Origin: Paenibacillus faecis
GTDB lineage: Bacteria > Bacillota > Bacilli > Paenibacillales > Paenibacillaceae
Assembly (NCBI RefSeq): GCF_008084145.1
Contig: NZ_VSDO01000007.1
Span: forward strand, 1 to 64,000
Length of the DNA stretch: 64,000 nucleotides
Direction: 5' to 3'
Shown: positions 8,983 to 16,799 of the stretch, piece after piece
Layout of the letters: each line of letters opens with the position of its first letter
Position numbering within the stretch: the stretch's first letter is position 1
Position numbers and translations under genes: made by a program
The notes under the pieces: model-generated
What the model was told of the DNA's origin: nothing
The model's input: the letters and a program-made list of their open reading frames with translations, nothing else
Databases searched by the model: none

Positions 8983-10212
8983 ATGAAATTTCGTTATATT
9001 TGGAATACTCTTTTCTTTTTGCTGGTCATCTTCGGCTTAGGTATCCTCAATCTGGCTTATCCCCAATCCGGGGACGTATCCTCGTTGGAACAGCGGACGC
9101 TGACGAAGTGGCCCGCTTTTTCATGGGAAAGATTTTTTTCGGGAGAATTCACGAGGGAATTCGATGATTATTTCTCGGATCATTTCGCGTTTCGCACGCC
9201 GATGGCCAAAGCTGGCGCAGCTCTTGTGGAATATAAAGGACTGCCGGACAATGAGGCGAAGATTATTCAGCAGGGCGGCGATAACACGGCCCAGAAGCTG
9301 GATACAGCGGCTAAGGATGGCAGTGCGGCCGCCGGGGCGGGGCAAGAGGTGCAATATTTGATTTATAAGGATCGGGCTTACACGCTTTTCGCATATTCTC
9401 AAGAAGCGGCCGAGGCGTACGCCAAGGCGTTAAACCGCTTTAAGGCGGCGGTGGATCCGAAGGTTGGGGTGTATTCCATGCTGGCGCCTACCTCGTCCGA
9501 ATTTATCGGGAAGGCGTCTTACCAGAAGCTTTCCGATTCGCAAAAGAACGCTTTCCATCACGTTAATGCATCGCTGGATCCCGAGATCCGCCGGATAGAC
9601 GTTTACGGAGCGTTGGATCGGCACAAACAGGAAGAGATTTACTTTGGGACCGACCATCACTGGACGGCCTTGGGCGCCTATTATGCGTATGCCGAGCTGA
9701 TGAAAGAGCTGGGTGAAACTCCCGTGCCGCTCGATTCCTACGCCAAAGGGCGGATAGAAGGCTTTTTGGGCACGGCCTACAAGGCTACGTTAAGCCCTAA
9801 ACTAAAAGCACATCCCGACACCATTGAATATTATGAACCCGGTTCAAAATACGAATACACCCGATACTCCACCAAGGGGCAGCCTCTTCCGGGAAAAATC
9901 GTCGATCCGCGTTACGCCAAGGCGAGCGGCGGATATGCCGTTTTTTTGGGAGGGGACTTTCCCTGGGGCGAGATTCAAACGGAACGGAACAACGGCCGAA
10001 AAATCGCCGTGATTAAAGACTCCTATGCCAATGCCTTCATTCCGTTTCTGATCCCGCATTTTGAATCGATTTATTACATCGATCCCCGTTTCTATACGGG
10101 GAGTCTGACCGAGTTTGTGAAGGAGCACGAAATTACCGATGTCCTGTTCCTGAACAACTCGACGGTCGCCCGAAGCACGGGGATCGCTCAACTGATCGAT
10201 AAGCAAATGTAA
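8983..10212 (+). CDS. DHHW-family protein, AlgJ/AlgX-like acetylation partner
   Basis: A 409-residue protein with one N-terminal membrane anchor (about 5-26) and an extracytoplasmic SGNH-like domain. The diagnostic motif DHHWTALGAYYAY, which names the DHHW family, sits around residue 225, and a later IKDSYANAF segment holds the family Ser/Asp region. In characterised MBOAT systems such partners accept the acetyl group outside the membrane and pass it to the polysaccharide. ATG 8983 has AGGAGG at 8971-8976. The insert between residues 85 and 110 is Ala/Gly/Gln rich and may be a disordered linker. The pair with the MBOAT gene supports a role in surface O-acetylation. Confidence 0.88.
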   Translation: MKFRYIWNTLFFLLVIFGLGILNLAYPQSGDVSSLEQRTLTKWPAFSWERFFSGEFTREFDDYFSDHFAFRTPMAKAGAALVEYKGLPDNEAKIIQQGGDNTAQKLDTAAKDGSAAAGAGQEVQYLIYKDRAYTLFAYSQEAAEAYAKALNRFKAAVDPKVGVYSMLAPTSSEFIGKASYQKLSDSQKNAFHHVNASLDPEIRRIDVYGALDRHKQEEIYFGTDHHWTALGAYYAYAELMKELGETPVPLDSYAKGRIEGFLGTAYKATLSPKLKAHPDTIEYYEPGSKYEYTRYSTKGQPLPGKIVDPRYAKASGGYAVFLGGDFPWGEIQTERNNGRKIAVIKDSYANAFIPFLIPHFESIYYIDPRFYTGSLTEFVKEHEITDVLFLNNSTVARSTGIAQLIDKQM

Positions 10213-10280
10213 AATGGAAAAAACAAAAGTGCCCCGATTGCTACAAAATTCCAACGTTTTCGCCGATGAATAGGGTAAAG

Positions 10281-10316
10281 GCAGCTTGCAAAGCTTGTGC
10301 TTTGGGCTGCTTTTTT
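10281..10316 (+). terminator. terminator after the MBOAT-DHHW pair
   Basis: A bulged hairpin, GCAGC plus CAAAGC pairing with GCTTTG plus GCTGC, is followed by six T residues at 10311-10316. It ends the acetylation unit before radA. Confidence 0.85.
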
Positions 10317-10450
10317 CCGCTTTATAACCTTTCCCGATCTGCCCGGAAATGCTTCCAGTTCACCTCAAAGAATGGTAAACTTTTAATATCGCCTCTGCGG
10401 CGCGGCCTGCAAGGTTTGTCAAATTTTGCAGTGCGGAGAAGGAGAGATAA

Positions 10451-11818
10451 ATGGTTAAAGTAAAAACAAAGTTTTTCTGTACCGAATGCGGTTACGAATC
10501 GCCGAAATGGTACGGAAAATGCCCGGGCTGCGGGTCTTGGAACACGATGGTGGAGGAAACGGAGAAAGTGGTGAAAACCCAGGGCCTTACTTCGGGTTTA
10601 TTTCATACGAAAGAAAAACCGCTTCCGATCATAAATATAGAGAGCGGCCAAGAGCCGCGGATCCAAACCGGGATAGCCGAGCTGAACCGCGTACTGGGCG
10701 GTGGAGTGGTCCCCGGATCCTTGATTTTGGTAGGCGGGGATCCGGGGATCGGGAAATCCACGCTTTTGCTGCAGACATCCCATGAAATGGCGAAGGCGGG
10801 GCTGCGGGTGCTGTATATCTCCGGGGAGGAATCGACCCGGCAGACCAAGCTGCGGGCGGAACGGCTCGGGGCGCTGTCTCCCGAGCTTTACGTGCTTTGC
10901 GAAAGCAGCATGGACGGGATCGAGGAGGCCATCGATCAGGTGAAACCCGATTTTCTGGTCATCGACTCGATTCAAACGGTTTATTTGCCGGAAGTGACGA
11001 GTGCGCCCGGCAGTGTTTCACAAGTACGGGAATGCACCGCCCGTTTTATGCGCATCTCCAAAGGGCAGGGGATCGCCACGGTATTGGTAGGTCACGTTAC
11101 CAAAGAAGGGGCGATCGCCGGTCCGCGTATGCTGGAGCACATGGTGGATTCCGTTCTGTATTTCGAAGGAGAGCGGCATCATTCTTACCGTTTGCTGCGC
11201 GCCGTGAAGAACCGCTTCGGATCGACCAATGAAATCGGGATCTTTGAAATGAAAGAAGCGGGGCTGGATGAGGTGGCGAACCCGTCCGAATTGTTCCTGT
11301 CCGAACGCCCTCTGGGCGTCGCGGGATCTACGGTGGTGGCTTCGATGGAGGGAACCCGGCCGATGCTGGTGGAACTCCAGGCGTTGATCGCCTCAACCCA
11401 ATTCCCTTCCCCGCGGAGAATGGCTACCGGAGTGGATCACCACCGGATGAATCTGATTATTGCGGTATTGGAGAAGCGGATGGGCATGTTCCTGCAAAAT
11501 CAGGATGCCTACGTGAATCTGGCCGGAGGCGTCAAACTGGATGAGCCGGCCGTCGATTTGGCGATTGCCGTCAGCATCGCTTCCAGTTTCCGCGATCTGC
11601 CGACCAAGCCGTTCGATGTCTTTTTCGGCGAGGTGGGGCTCACCGGTGAAGTCCGGGCCGTATCCCGGGCGGAACAGCGGGTGAAGGAAGCGGCCAAACT
11701 GGGCTTCAAACGGGTCATCCTTCCCGAGAAGAGCATGAAGGGCTGGAAGGGGCCCAAGGAAATTCAATTAATCGGTGTGAATACCGTTGCAGATGCGCTA
11801 GCGGTTGCGTTAGATTAG
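10451..11818 (+). CDS. radA: DNA repair protein RadA (Sms)
   Basis: RadA is a RecA-like, DnaB-like helicase that promotes branch migration during recombinational repair. The 455-residue protein has an N-terminal C4 zinc finger (C10, C13, C24, C27), Walker A GGDPGIGKST at 95-104, the RadA-specific KNRFG motif at 253-257 and a C-terminal Lon protease-like domain. The start ATG 10451 follows GGAGAAGGAGAG. disA begins 10 nt after the stop; RadA and DisA interact physically and functionally in Bacillus, so the operon makes sense. Confidence 0.96.
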   Translation: MVKVKTKFFCTECGYESPKWYGKCPGCGSWNTMVEETEKVVKTQGLTSGLFHTKEKPLPIINIESGQEPRIQTGIAELNRVLGGGVVPGSLILVGGDPGIGKSTLLLQTSHEMAKAGLRVLYISGEESTRQTKLRAERLGALSPELYVLCESSMDGIEEAIDQVKPDFLVIDSIQTVYLPEVTSAPGSVSQVRECTARFMRISKGQGIATVLVGHVTKEGAIAGPRMLEHMVDSVLYFEGERHHSYRLLRAVKNRFGSTNEIGIFEMKEAGLDEVANPSELFLSERPLGVAGSTVVASMEGTRPMLVELQALIASTQFPSPRRMATGVDHHRMNLIIAVLEKRMGMFLQNQDAYVNLAGGVKLDEPAVDLAIAVSIASSFRDLPTKPFDVFFGEVGLTGEVRAVSRAEQRVKEAAKLGFKRVILPEKSMKGWKGPKEIQLIGVNTVADALAVALD

Positions 11819-11828
11819 GGGGCACTAA

Positions 11829-12908
11829 ATGATGAAAGAATCAACCCAAGCGGAGAAAATGAATGAACTGCTTAGGCTCGTTGCGCCGGGTACCGCTTTT
11901 CGCGACGGGCTTGAGAACGTGCTTCGGGCCAAGACGGGCGGTCTGATCGTCGTCGGTTACAGCCCGGAAGTGATGGAGGTCGTCGAAGGCGGATTCTCCA
12001 TCAACTGCGATTTCTCGCCAAACTACTTGTATGAGCTTGCCAAAATGGACGGGGCAATCATCCTGAGCGAGGACTTGAAACGGATTTTATACGCGAACAC
12101 TCAATTGATCCCCGATTCCTCCATCTCTTCGTCGGAGACCGGCATTCGCCACCGGACGGCCGAACGGGTAGCGAAGCAGACCGGGAAACTGGTCGTTTCG
12201 ATTTCCCAACGCCGGAACATCATCACGTTATATCAGGGCGGGTTAAGATACGCGCTCAAAGAAATCGGCGTCATTCTGACGAAAGCGAATCAGGCGATTC
12301 AAACGCTGGAGAAATATAGGGCGGTTCTCAATCAAACCCTGACCAATTTGACTGCGTCAGAGTTCGAAGAACTGGTTACAATACCGGAAGTCATCAATGT
12401 CATTCAGCGGGTGGAAATGGTCATCCGCATCAAGATGGAAATCAAACGGTTTATTAACGAACTGGGTACCGAAGGACGGCTGATCAGCATGCAGATGGAA
12501 GAGCTGGTCAGCAACATGGAAGAAGAGGCCTGGCTGCTCTATAAGGATTATGCGAAGGATGACAGCGATGAAGCGATCCGTGAAATCATCCTGGGACTTA
12601 AACGTTCCACCGACGACGAACTGCTGGACGATAACCATATTACGCGGCTGCTCGGTTATCCCACTTCGGCGGCTACATCGGAAGAGCTGATTTCTCCACG
12701 GGGATATCGGGTGCTGAACAAGATCCCCCGCCTTCCGAATGTCATCATTCATAACCTGGTGGAGCGATTCGGCGAACTGCCGAACATCCTGACGGCTACG
12801 ATCGAGGAACTGGATGAAGTCGACGGCATCGGCGAGGTGCGTGCCCGGGCAATCAAGGAAGGATTGAAGCGGCTTCAAGAACAGGTATTCATTGACAGGC
12901 AAATTTAA
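11829..12908 (+). CDS. disA: diadenylate cyclase DisA (DNA integrity scanning protein)
   Basis: DisA makes cyclic di-AMP from two ATP and scans DNA for branched lesions, delaying sporulation when it stalls. The 359-residue protein carries the DAC domain with DGA at 74-76 and RHRTAERVA at 107-115, a central helical spine, and a C-terminal helix-hairpin-helix DNA-binding domain at about 310-350. The start has two adjacent ATG codons; either fits. It is co-transcribed with radA. The promoter of pssA overlaps its last codons. Confidence 0.96.
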   Translation: MMKESTQAEKMNELLRLVAPGTAFRDGLENVLRAKTGGLIVVGYSPEVMEVVEGGFSINCDFSPNYLYELAKMDGAIILSEDLKRILYANTQLIPDSSISSSETGIRHRTAERVAKQTGKLVVSISQRRNIITLYQGGLRYALKEIGVILTKANQAIQTLEKYRAVLNQTLTNLTASEFEELVTIPEVINVIQRVEMVIRIKMEIKRFINELGTEGRLISMQMEELVSNMEEEAWLLYKDYAKDDSDEAIREIILGLKRSTDDELLDDNHITRLLGYPTSAATSEELISPRGYRVLNKIPRLPNVIIHNLVERFGELPNILTATIEELDEVDGIGEVRARAIKEGLKRLQEQVFIDRQI

Positions 12909-12920
12909 TTCTCCTACAAT
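12892..12920 (+). promoter_or_regulatory. SigA promoter of pssA
   Basis: A consensus TTGACA at 12892-12897 and TACAAT at 12915-12920 with a 17-nt spacer. The -35 lies inside the end of disA and initiation would fall about 30-35 nt before the pssA start, so pssA can be expressed apart from radA-disA. Confidence 0.8.
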
Positions 12921-12961
12921 CAATGGATGTATGTTAGAGCAATATCAATTGAGGTGAAAAA

Positions 12962-13693
12962 ATGATCACGAAATCAATTCCGAACCTGTTTACCTTGGGT
13001 AACCTGTTTCTCGGAATGTTGGCCATGATGCTTGCGCTTGACGGTAGATACAGCTTGGCTGCGATCATGGTCATTGTCGCCATGCTGCTTGACGGATTGG
13101 ATGGCCGGGTCGCCAGAGCGCTGAATTGTCAGAGCGAATTCGGCAAGCAGTTGGACTCCTTATCGGATATCATTTCTTTCGGCATTGCGCCCGCACTTAT
13201 CATGTATGTGATTTCCTTCCACAGCTTGCCGCAAACGGGATTGGCCTGGGCGGTCACCGCGATTTTTCCGATGTGCGGGGCACTGAGGCTGGCCCGATTC
13301 AACGTACAAAAAGGGATCCCCGGCTATTTCATCGGTTTGCCCATTCCGGCCGCCGGCGGAGTCGTGGCGACGCTGTCTTTGTTCCATAAGGATATTACGG
13401 CACCTTACTTCATCATTTCCATGCTGCTGTTATCCTACCTGATGGTCAGCTCGGTCAGATACCCGAACTTCAAGAAGCTCGGCCTTCCGAAGAAAGCCGT
13501 GATCGCGACTCCTTTTGTCGTCGTTCTTGCGGTCGTGATCGCCGTTCTTTTTCCGGATGAAACCTCCAAGCTGATCTTCGTCCCCCTGGTGATCTATGCG
13601 GGATACGGTTTGAAACAGAATATCGACAGGCTGCTGCGCCGGAAACGGCGGGAAGAGGACGACTCCGAAAGGCTGTTCGGGCCCAAAAGATAA
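12962..13693 (+). CDS. pssA: CDP-diacylglycerol-serine O-phosphatidyltransferase
   Basis: Membrane enzyme of the CDP-alcohol phosphatidyltransferase family. The signature D(X2)DG(X2)AR(X8)G(X3)D(X3)D is complete: D44, D47-G48, A51-R52, G61, D65 and D69. At 243 residues, with several hydrophobic segments and an N-terminal IPNLFTLGNLF, it fits the Gram-positive PssA subfamily (phosphatidylserine synthase, feeding phosphatidylethanolamine) better than PgsA. The C terminus is basic and cytoplasmic. A GAGGTG ribosome binding site precedes ATG 12962. It has its own promoter and a bidirectional terminator. Confidence 0.9.
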   Translation: MITKSIPNLFTLGNLFLGMLAMMLALDGRYSLAAIMVIVAMLLDGLDGRVARALNCQSEFGKQLDSLSDIISFGIAPALIMYVISFHSLPQTGLAWAVTAIFPMCGALRLARFNVQKGIPGYFIGLPIPAAGGVVATLSLFHKDITAPYFIISMLLLSYLMVSSVRYPNFKKLGLPKKAVIATPFVVVLAVVIAVLFPDETSKLIFVPLVIYAGYGLKQNIDRLLRRKRREEDDSERLFGPKR

Positions 13694-13706
13694 CCGCCTA
13701 AACCAT

Positions 13707-13746
13707 AAAGAGCACTGCATTCCACAAAGGAATGGCAGTGCTCTTT
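13707..13746. terminator. bidirectional terminator between pssA and a convergent gene
   Basis: A long stem, AAAGAGCACTGC-ATTCC pairing with GGAATGGCAGTGCTCTTT around an ACAAA loop (one bulge). It has A residues on one side and T residues on the other. It can stop pssA transcription and the minus-strand gene at 13770-14165. Confidence 0.85.
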
Positions 13747-13769
13747 GGCGTTATGGGCGTAAAAAGAGA

Positions 13770-14165
13770 TCAAGACATATTGAACAGCCCCAGGGTGGAG
13801 CATTTCTGCGACTCCTTTTCCAGGACTTCCTCCAGTTGAATTCCCAGCAAATTGCAAAGCGCGGACGTATAAAATAAGCTGCGTCCAAGTTCGTTGCTGA
13901 TGACATCGCGGCAGTTCTCGCACAATTCCCCTTGGACGTGCCGGCCGATTCGTTCTTTGGCCTCTTCGAGGCTTAAACCCGGTTCGAATTCCTGCTTGGT
14001 GGCGTGAAGTTCAATACAGCCGCATTCCGTGATCGCCTTGGTTACGGAGCGGACGGCTGCGGCGTTGGTTTGTCCCAATTTCGACATGACATCCAGCAGA
14101 CTGCGGTGACGGAGCAACAGTTCGGAAACTTGGTCTTGAAAAGATTGAAGGCTTGGTGCGCTCAT
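13770..14165 (-). CDS. conserved small protein of unknown function, possibly MazG-like helical fold
   Basis: A 131-residue, mostly helical protein, the only gene on the minus strand that I support. It has cysteines in ECGCIELHA and GELCENCRDV and a C-terminal pattern (ELGRSLFYTSALCNLLGIQLEEVLEKE) that resembles the last helices of MazG-type nucleotide pyrophosphohydrolases; the acidic metal ligands of that family are not clearly conserved. I do not recognise a named family with confidence. ATG at 14165 has a GAGGTGGA ribosome binding site, and a good promoter lies just upstream. Expression is monocistronic. Confidence 0.75.
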   Translation of the reverse strand: MSAPSLQSFQDQVSELLLRHRSLLDVMSKLGQTNAAAVRSVTKAITECGCIELHATKQEFEPGLSLEEAKERIGRHVQGELCENCRDVISNELGRSLFYTSALCNLLGIQLEEVLEKESQKCSTLGLFNMS

Positions 14166-14198
14166 TTTCCATCCACCTCAATATTATGAATTGAATTC

Positions 14199-14227
14199 AT
14201 TATATGCCACCTTTTCCCCGGGATCAA
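14199..14227 (-). promoter_or_regulatory. SigA promoter of the minus-strand gene
   Basis: On the minus strand, TTGATC (14227-14222) and a perfect TATAAT (14204-14199) are separated by 17 nt. Initiation would lie about 25-30 nt upstream of the start codon at 14165. Confidence 0.75.
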
Positions 14228-14370
14228 CCAGAAATGCCGCACCACACGGCTTCTCTCCGGGTTTGGATGGGATTTCCATACTGAAAAAAAGTTGACGTTC
14301 CCCCGATTACGCCGCCAAAAATTGGATCATACTGGATAAAGAGGATATCTATCAGGAGGTGAAGAGCGTC

Positions 14371-15459
14371 ATGCTAAAAAAATGGTTATTGATCGTGGCG
14401 GGGCTTTGCGGCGCATGGTTCGGGTACACGACGAAAGGGGCGTCAGGCGCATTTCCCGAACCGCTGCGGAGCTGGATTGACGGAATGGGTCCGGTCGCGG
14501 GTTCGCTGCTGCTGGCCGCTGCGGGTGCGGGTCTGTTTCTGCTCGCATTCTCGCTTGCCGCGGATGCCGTCTCCGCCAGAGTGCGGAAATGGATTGCTTC
14601 CTTAACCCAAATCCCTATGAAGGACATGGCGGCCGGAGCGGCCGGACTGACTGCAGGACTTCTTCTTTCTTTAATGGTCTACCCCGTTTTGTCCTGGCTT
14701 GGCTCTTTGGAGAGCTTTGCCCGGTTTGCGGTTTCCACCCTGCTCGGCTATATCGGGTTGTATGTGGCTCTGGAGAAAAAAGAAGAGCTCTCTTCCATGT
14801 GGGTTTCGGGAAAATGGGCGACCGGCGGCAAGGAGGAAGAACGCCGTCTGGAGGAGCACAAAATTTTGGACACCAGCGTCATTATCGACGGCCGGATCGC
14901 CGACATATGCAAAACCGGGTTTATCGAGGGAACGGTCGTGATCCCCGAATTTGTGCTTGAGGAGCTTCAGCATATCGCGGATTCCTCGGATCTGTTGAAA
15001 CGGAACCGCGGCCGGCGGGGGCTGGACATTCTGAACAAAATCCAAAAAGAGCTCGACGTTAAAGTGCTGATCTATGAAGGGGATTTCGAGGAAATCTCCG
15101 AGGTCGACAGCAAACTGGTCAAGCTGGCCAAAGTGCTGCAGGGAAAAGTCGTCACCAACGACTTTAACCTGAACAAAGTATGCGAGCTCCAAGGGGTCTC
15201 GGTACTGAACATCAACGATTTGGCCAATGCGGTCAAACCGGTGGTCCTGCCGGGCGAGGAAATTATGGTTCAGGTGATCAAGGACGGGAAGGAACATGGA
15301 CAGGGCGTCGCTTATCTGGATGACGGCACGATGATCGTCGTCGAGGGGGGGCGCGATTTTATCGGCAGCGTCACCGAAGTGCTCGTCACGAGCGTCCTGC
15401 AGACTTCGGCGGGCCGCATGATCTTCGCCAAACCGAAACTGTTGGAAAAAGCCCAGTAA
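14371..15459 (+). CDS. yacL: PIN/TRAM domain membrane protein YacL
   Basis: A 362-residue membrane-anchored protein. The N-terminal third has about four hydrophobic segments; the PIN nuclease-like domain begins at LDTSVIIDGRIAD (about residue 166) with conserved acidic residues, and a TRAM RNA-binding domain ends the protein. Family function is undefined; a membrane-bound RNase or toxin-like nuclease is a reasonable inference. I chose ATG 14371, with AGGAGG at 14354-14359; a GTG at 14359 overlaps the ribosome binding site and is unlikely. The order disA-pssA-yacL-ispD-ispF-gltX follows the Bacillales layout, with pssA and the minus-strand gene as local variation. Confidence 0.9.
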   Translation: MLKKWLLIVAGLCGAWFGYTTKGASGAFPEPLRSWIDGMGPVAGSLLLAAAGAGLFLLAFSLAADAVSARVRKWIASLTQIPMKDMAAGAAGLTAGLLLSLMVYPVLSWLGSLESFARFAVSTLLGYIGLYVALEKKEELSSMWVSGKWATGGKEEERRLEEHKILDTSVIIDGRIADICKTGFIEGTVVIPEFVLEELQHIADSSDLLKRNRGRRGLDILNKIQKELDVKVLIYEGDFEEISEVDSKLVKLAKVLQGKVVTNDFNLNKVCELQGVSVLNINDLANAVKPVVLPGEEIMVQVIKDGKEHGQGVAYLDDGTMIVVEGGRDFIGSVTEVLVTSVLQTSAGRMIFAKPKLLEKAQ

Positions 15460-15539
15460 ATTCGGTATGATGGGAATACATGGGGCGAAAAAGAACGGGA
15501 GTTGACCCCTATTTTCCTTATCGGGGTGAGGCAGAACTT

Positions 15540-16259
15540 ATGGAGACAACGACCATCCCGGACGCCGGGGTGATTATCGTGGCGGCAGGCCGGGGGACGC
15601 GCATGGGGACGAAGGAGAGCAAGCAGTTTCTCTCGCTTCGGGACAAGCCGATTATCGTTCACACGCTGGAGGTCTTCGACCGCCATCCTTTGATTCGCGA
15701 AATGGTGCTGGTGACCGGGGAGCAGGATGTGGAACGGTGCCGAGCCTGGATCGACGAGTACGGCATAACGAAAAAGGTAAAAGTCATACCGGGCGGGGCG
15801 GAACGTCAGCATTCGGTATACCGGGGATTGCGGGAAATCGGCACGCCCTGGGTACTGGTGCATGACGGCGTCCGCCCTTTTGTCACGAGCGGGCAGGTGA
15901 CCTCCTGCTATGAGGCGGCCGTCCGGCACGGGGCGGCGATTTTGGCCGTATCGGTGAAGGACACGATCAAGCAGGTTGATGCGCGGGGACAGGTTACGGG
16001 CACGCCGGATCGTACGAGCTTGTGGGCCGTACAGACGCCCCAGGCTTTCCGGCGGTCGGACCTGCTGCGGGCGCATGAGGATGCGGAAGCCGACGGGTTC
16101 ATCGGGACGGACGATGCGATGTTGATCGAACGGCTCGGCCTTCCCGTGTTCGTTGCGGAGGGCAGCTATCGCAATATCAAAATCACCACGCCGGAAGATC
16201 TGGATGTGGCGGAAATTTTCATCAAACGACAAGAAATCCAGGGGAGAGATAATTCATGA
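15540..16259 (+). CDS. ispD: 2-C-methyl-D-erythritol 4-phosphate cytidylyltransferase
   Basis: IspD joins CTP to MEP in the MEP isoprenoid pathway. The N-terminal IIVAAGRGTRMG is the nucleotide-binding loop of this family, and K-bearing segments (KESKQFL) follow as expected. I chose ATG 15540 (239 residues) because GGGGTGAGG lies at 15523-15531 and the length matches homologues of about 230. An upstream ATG at 15480 would add 20 residues without a convincing ribosome binding site. The stop overlaps the ispF start by 4 nt (ATGA), so the two consecutive pathway enzymes are translationally coupled. Confidence 0.95.
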   Translation: METTTIPDAGVIIVAAGRGTRMGTKESKQFLSLRDKPIIVHTLEVFDRHPLIREMVLVTGEQDVERCRAWIDEYGITKKVKVIPGGAERQHSVYRGLREIGTPWVLVHDGVRPFVTSGQVTSCYEAAVRHGAAILAVSVKDTIKQVDARGQVTGTPDRTSLWAVQTPQAFRRSDLLRAHEDAEADGFIGTDDAMLIERLGLPVFVAEGSYRNIKITTPEDLDVAEIFIKRQEIQGRDNS

Positions 16260-16744
16260 TCGCGGTTGGACAAGGATTTGATGTGCATCAGTTGGTAGAG
16301 GGCAGGCCCTGCATCATCGGCGGCGTCACCATCCCGTACGAGAAAGGACTGCTCGGCCATTCGGACGCCGACGTGCTGCTGCATGCGGTGAGCGACGCTA
16401 TTCTGGGGGCGCTCGCGCTGGGCGATATCGGCCGGCATTTCCCGGACACGGACCCGGCCTTTAAGGACGCCGACAGCCTTGTGCTGCTGCGCCGCGTATG
16501 GGACATGGCCGGCGAGCGCGGATACCGGCTCGGCAATCTCGACGCGACCATCATCGCGCAGGCGCCTAAAATGGCGCCGCACATTCCGCGGATGGTGGAA
16601 ATTATCGCGGAAGCGCTGGGAGCGGACGCACGGCGGGTCAATGTGAAGGCGACGACGACCGAGCATCTCGGATTTGCCGGGCGCGGCGAGGGGATTGCGG
16701 CGCAATGTATTGTATGCCTGGTCTCCGATGTGCTATCATCATAG
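16256..16744 (+). CDS. ispF: 2-C-methyl-D-erythritol 2,4-cyclodiphosphate synthase
   Basis: IspF cyclises CDP-ME 2-phosphate. The metal ligands are visible in GFDVHQL (D8, H10) and LGHSDADVLLHA (H42 region), and the C-terminal VNVKATTTEHLGFAGRGEGIA is the nucleotide-side signature. The 162-residue length is normal. The start codon overlaps the ispD stop, so both are made from one message. gltX follows after 55 nt. Confidence 0.95.
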   Translation: MIAVGQGFDVHQLVEGRPCIIGGVTIPYEKGLLGHSDADVLLHAVSDAILGALALGDIGRHFPDTDPAFKDADSLVLLRRVWDMAGERGYRLGNLDATIIAQAPKMAPHIPRMVEIIAEALGADARRVNVKATTTEHLGFAGRGEGIAAQCIVCLVSDVLSS

Positions 16745-16799
16745 GATTGTAAGGGTATCTCTGATGCCGGAAGAAGGATAAATACGGGAGGGGATTGCA

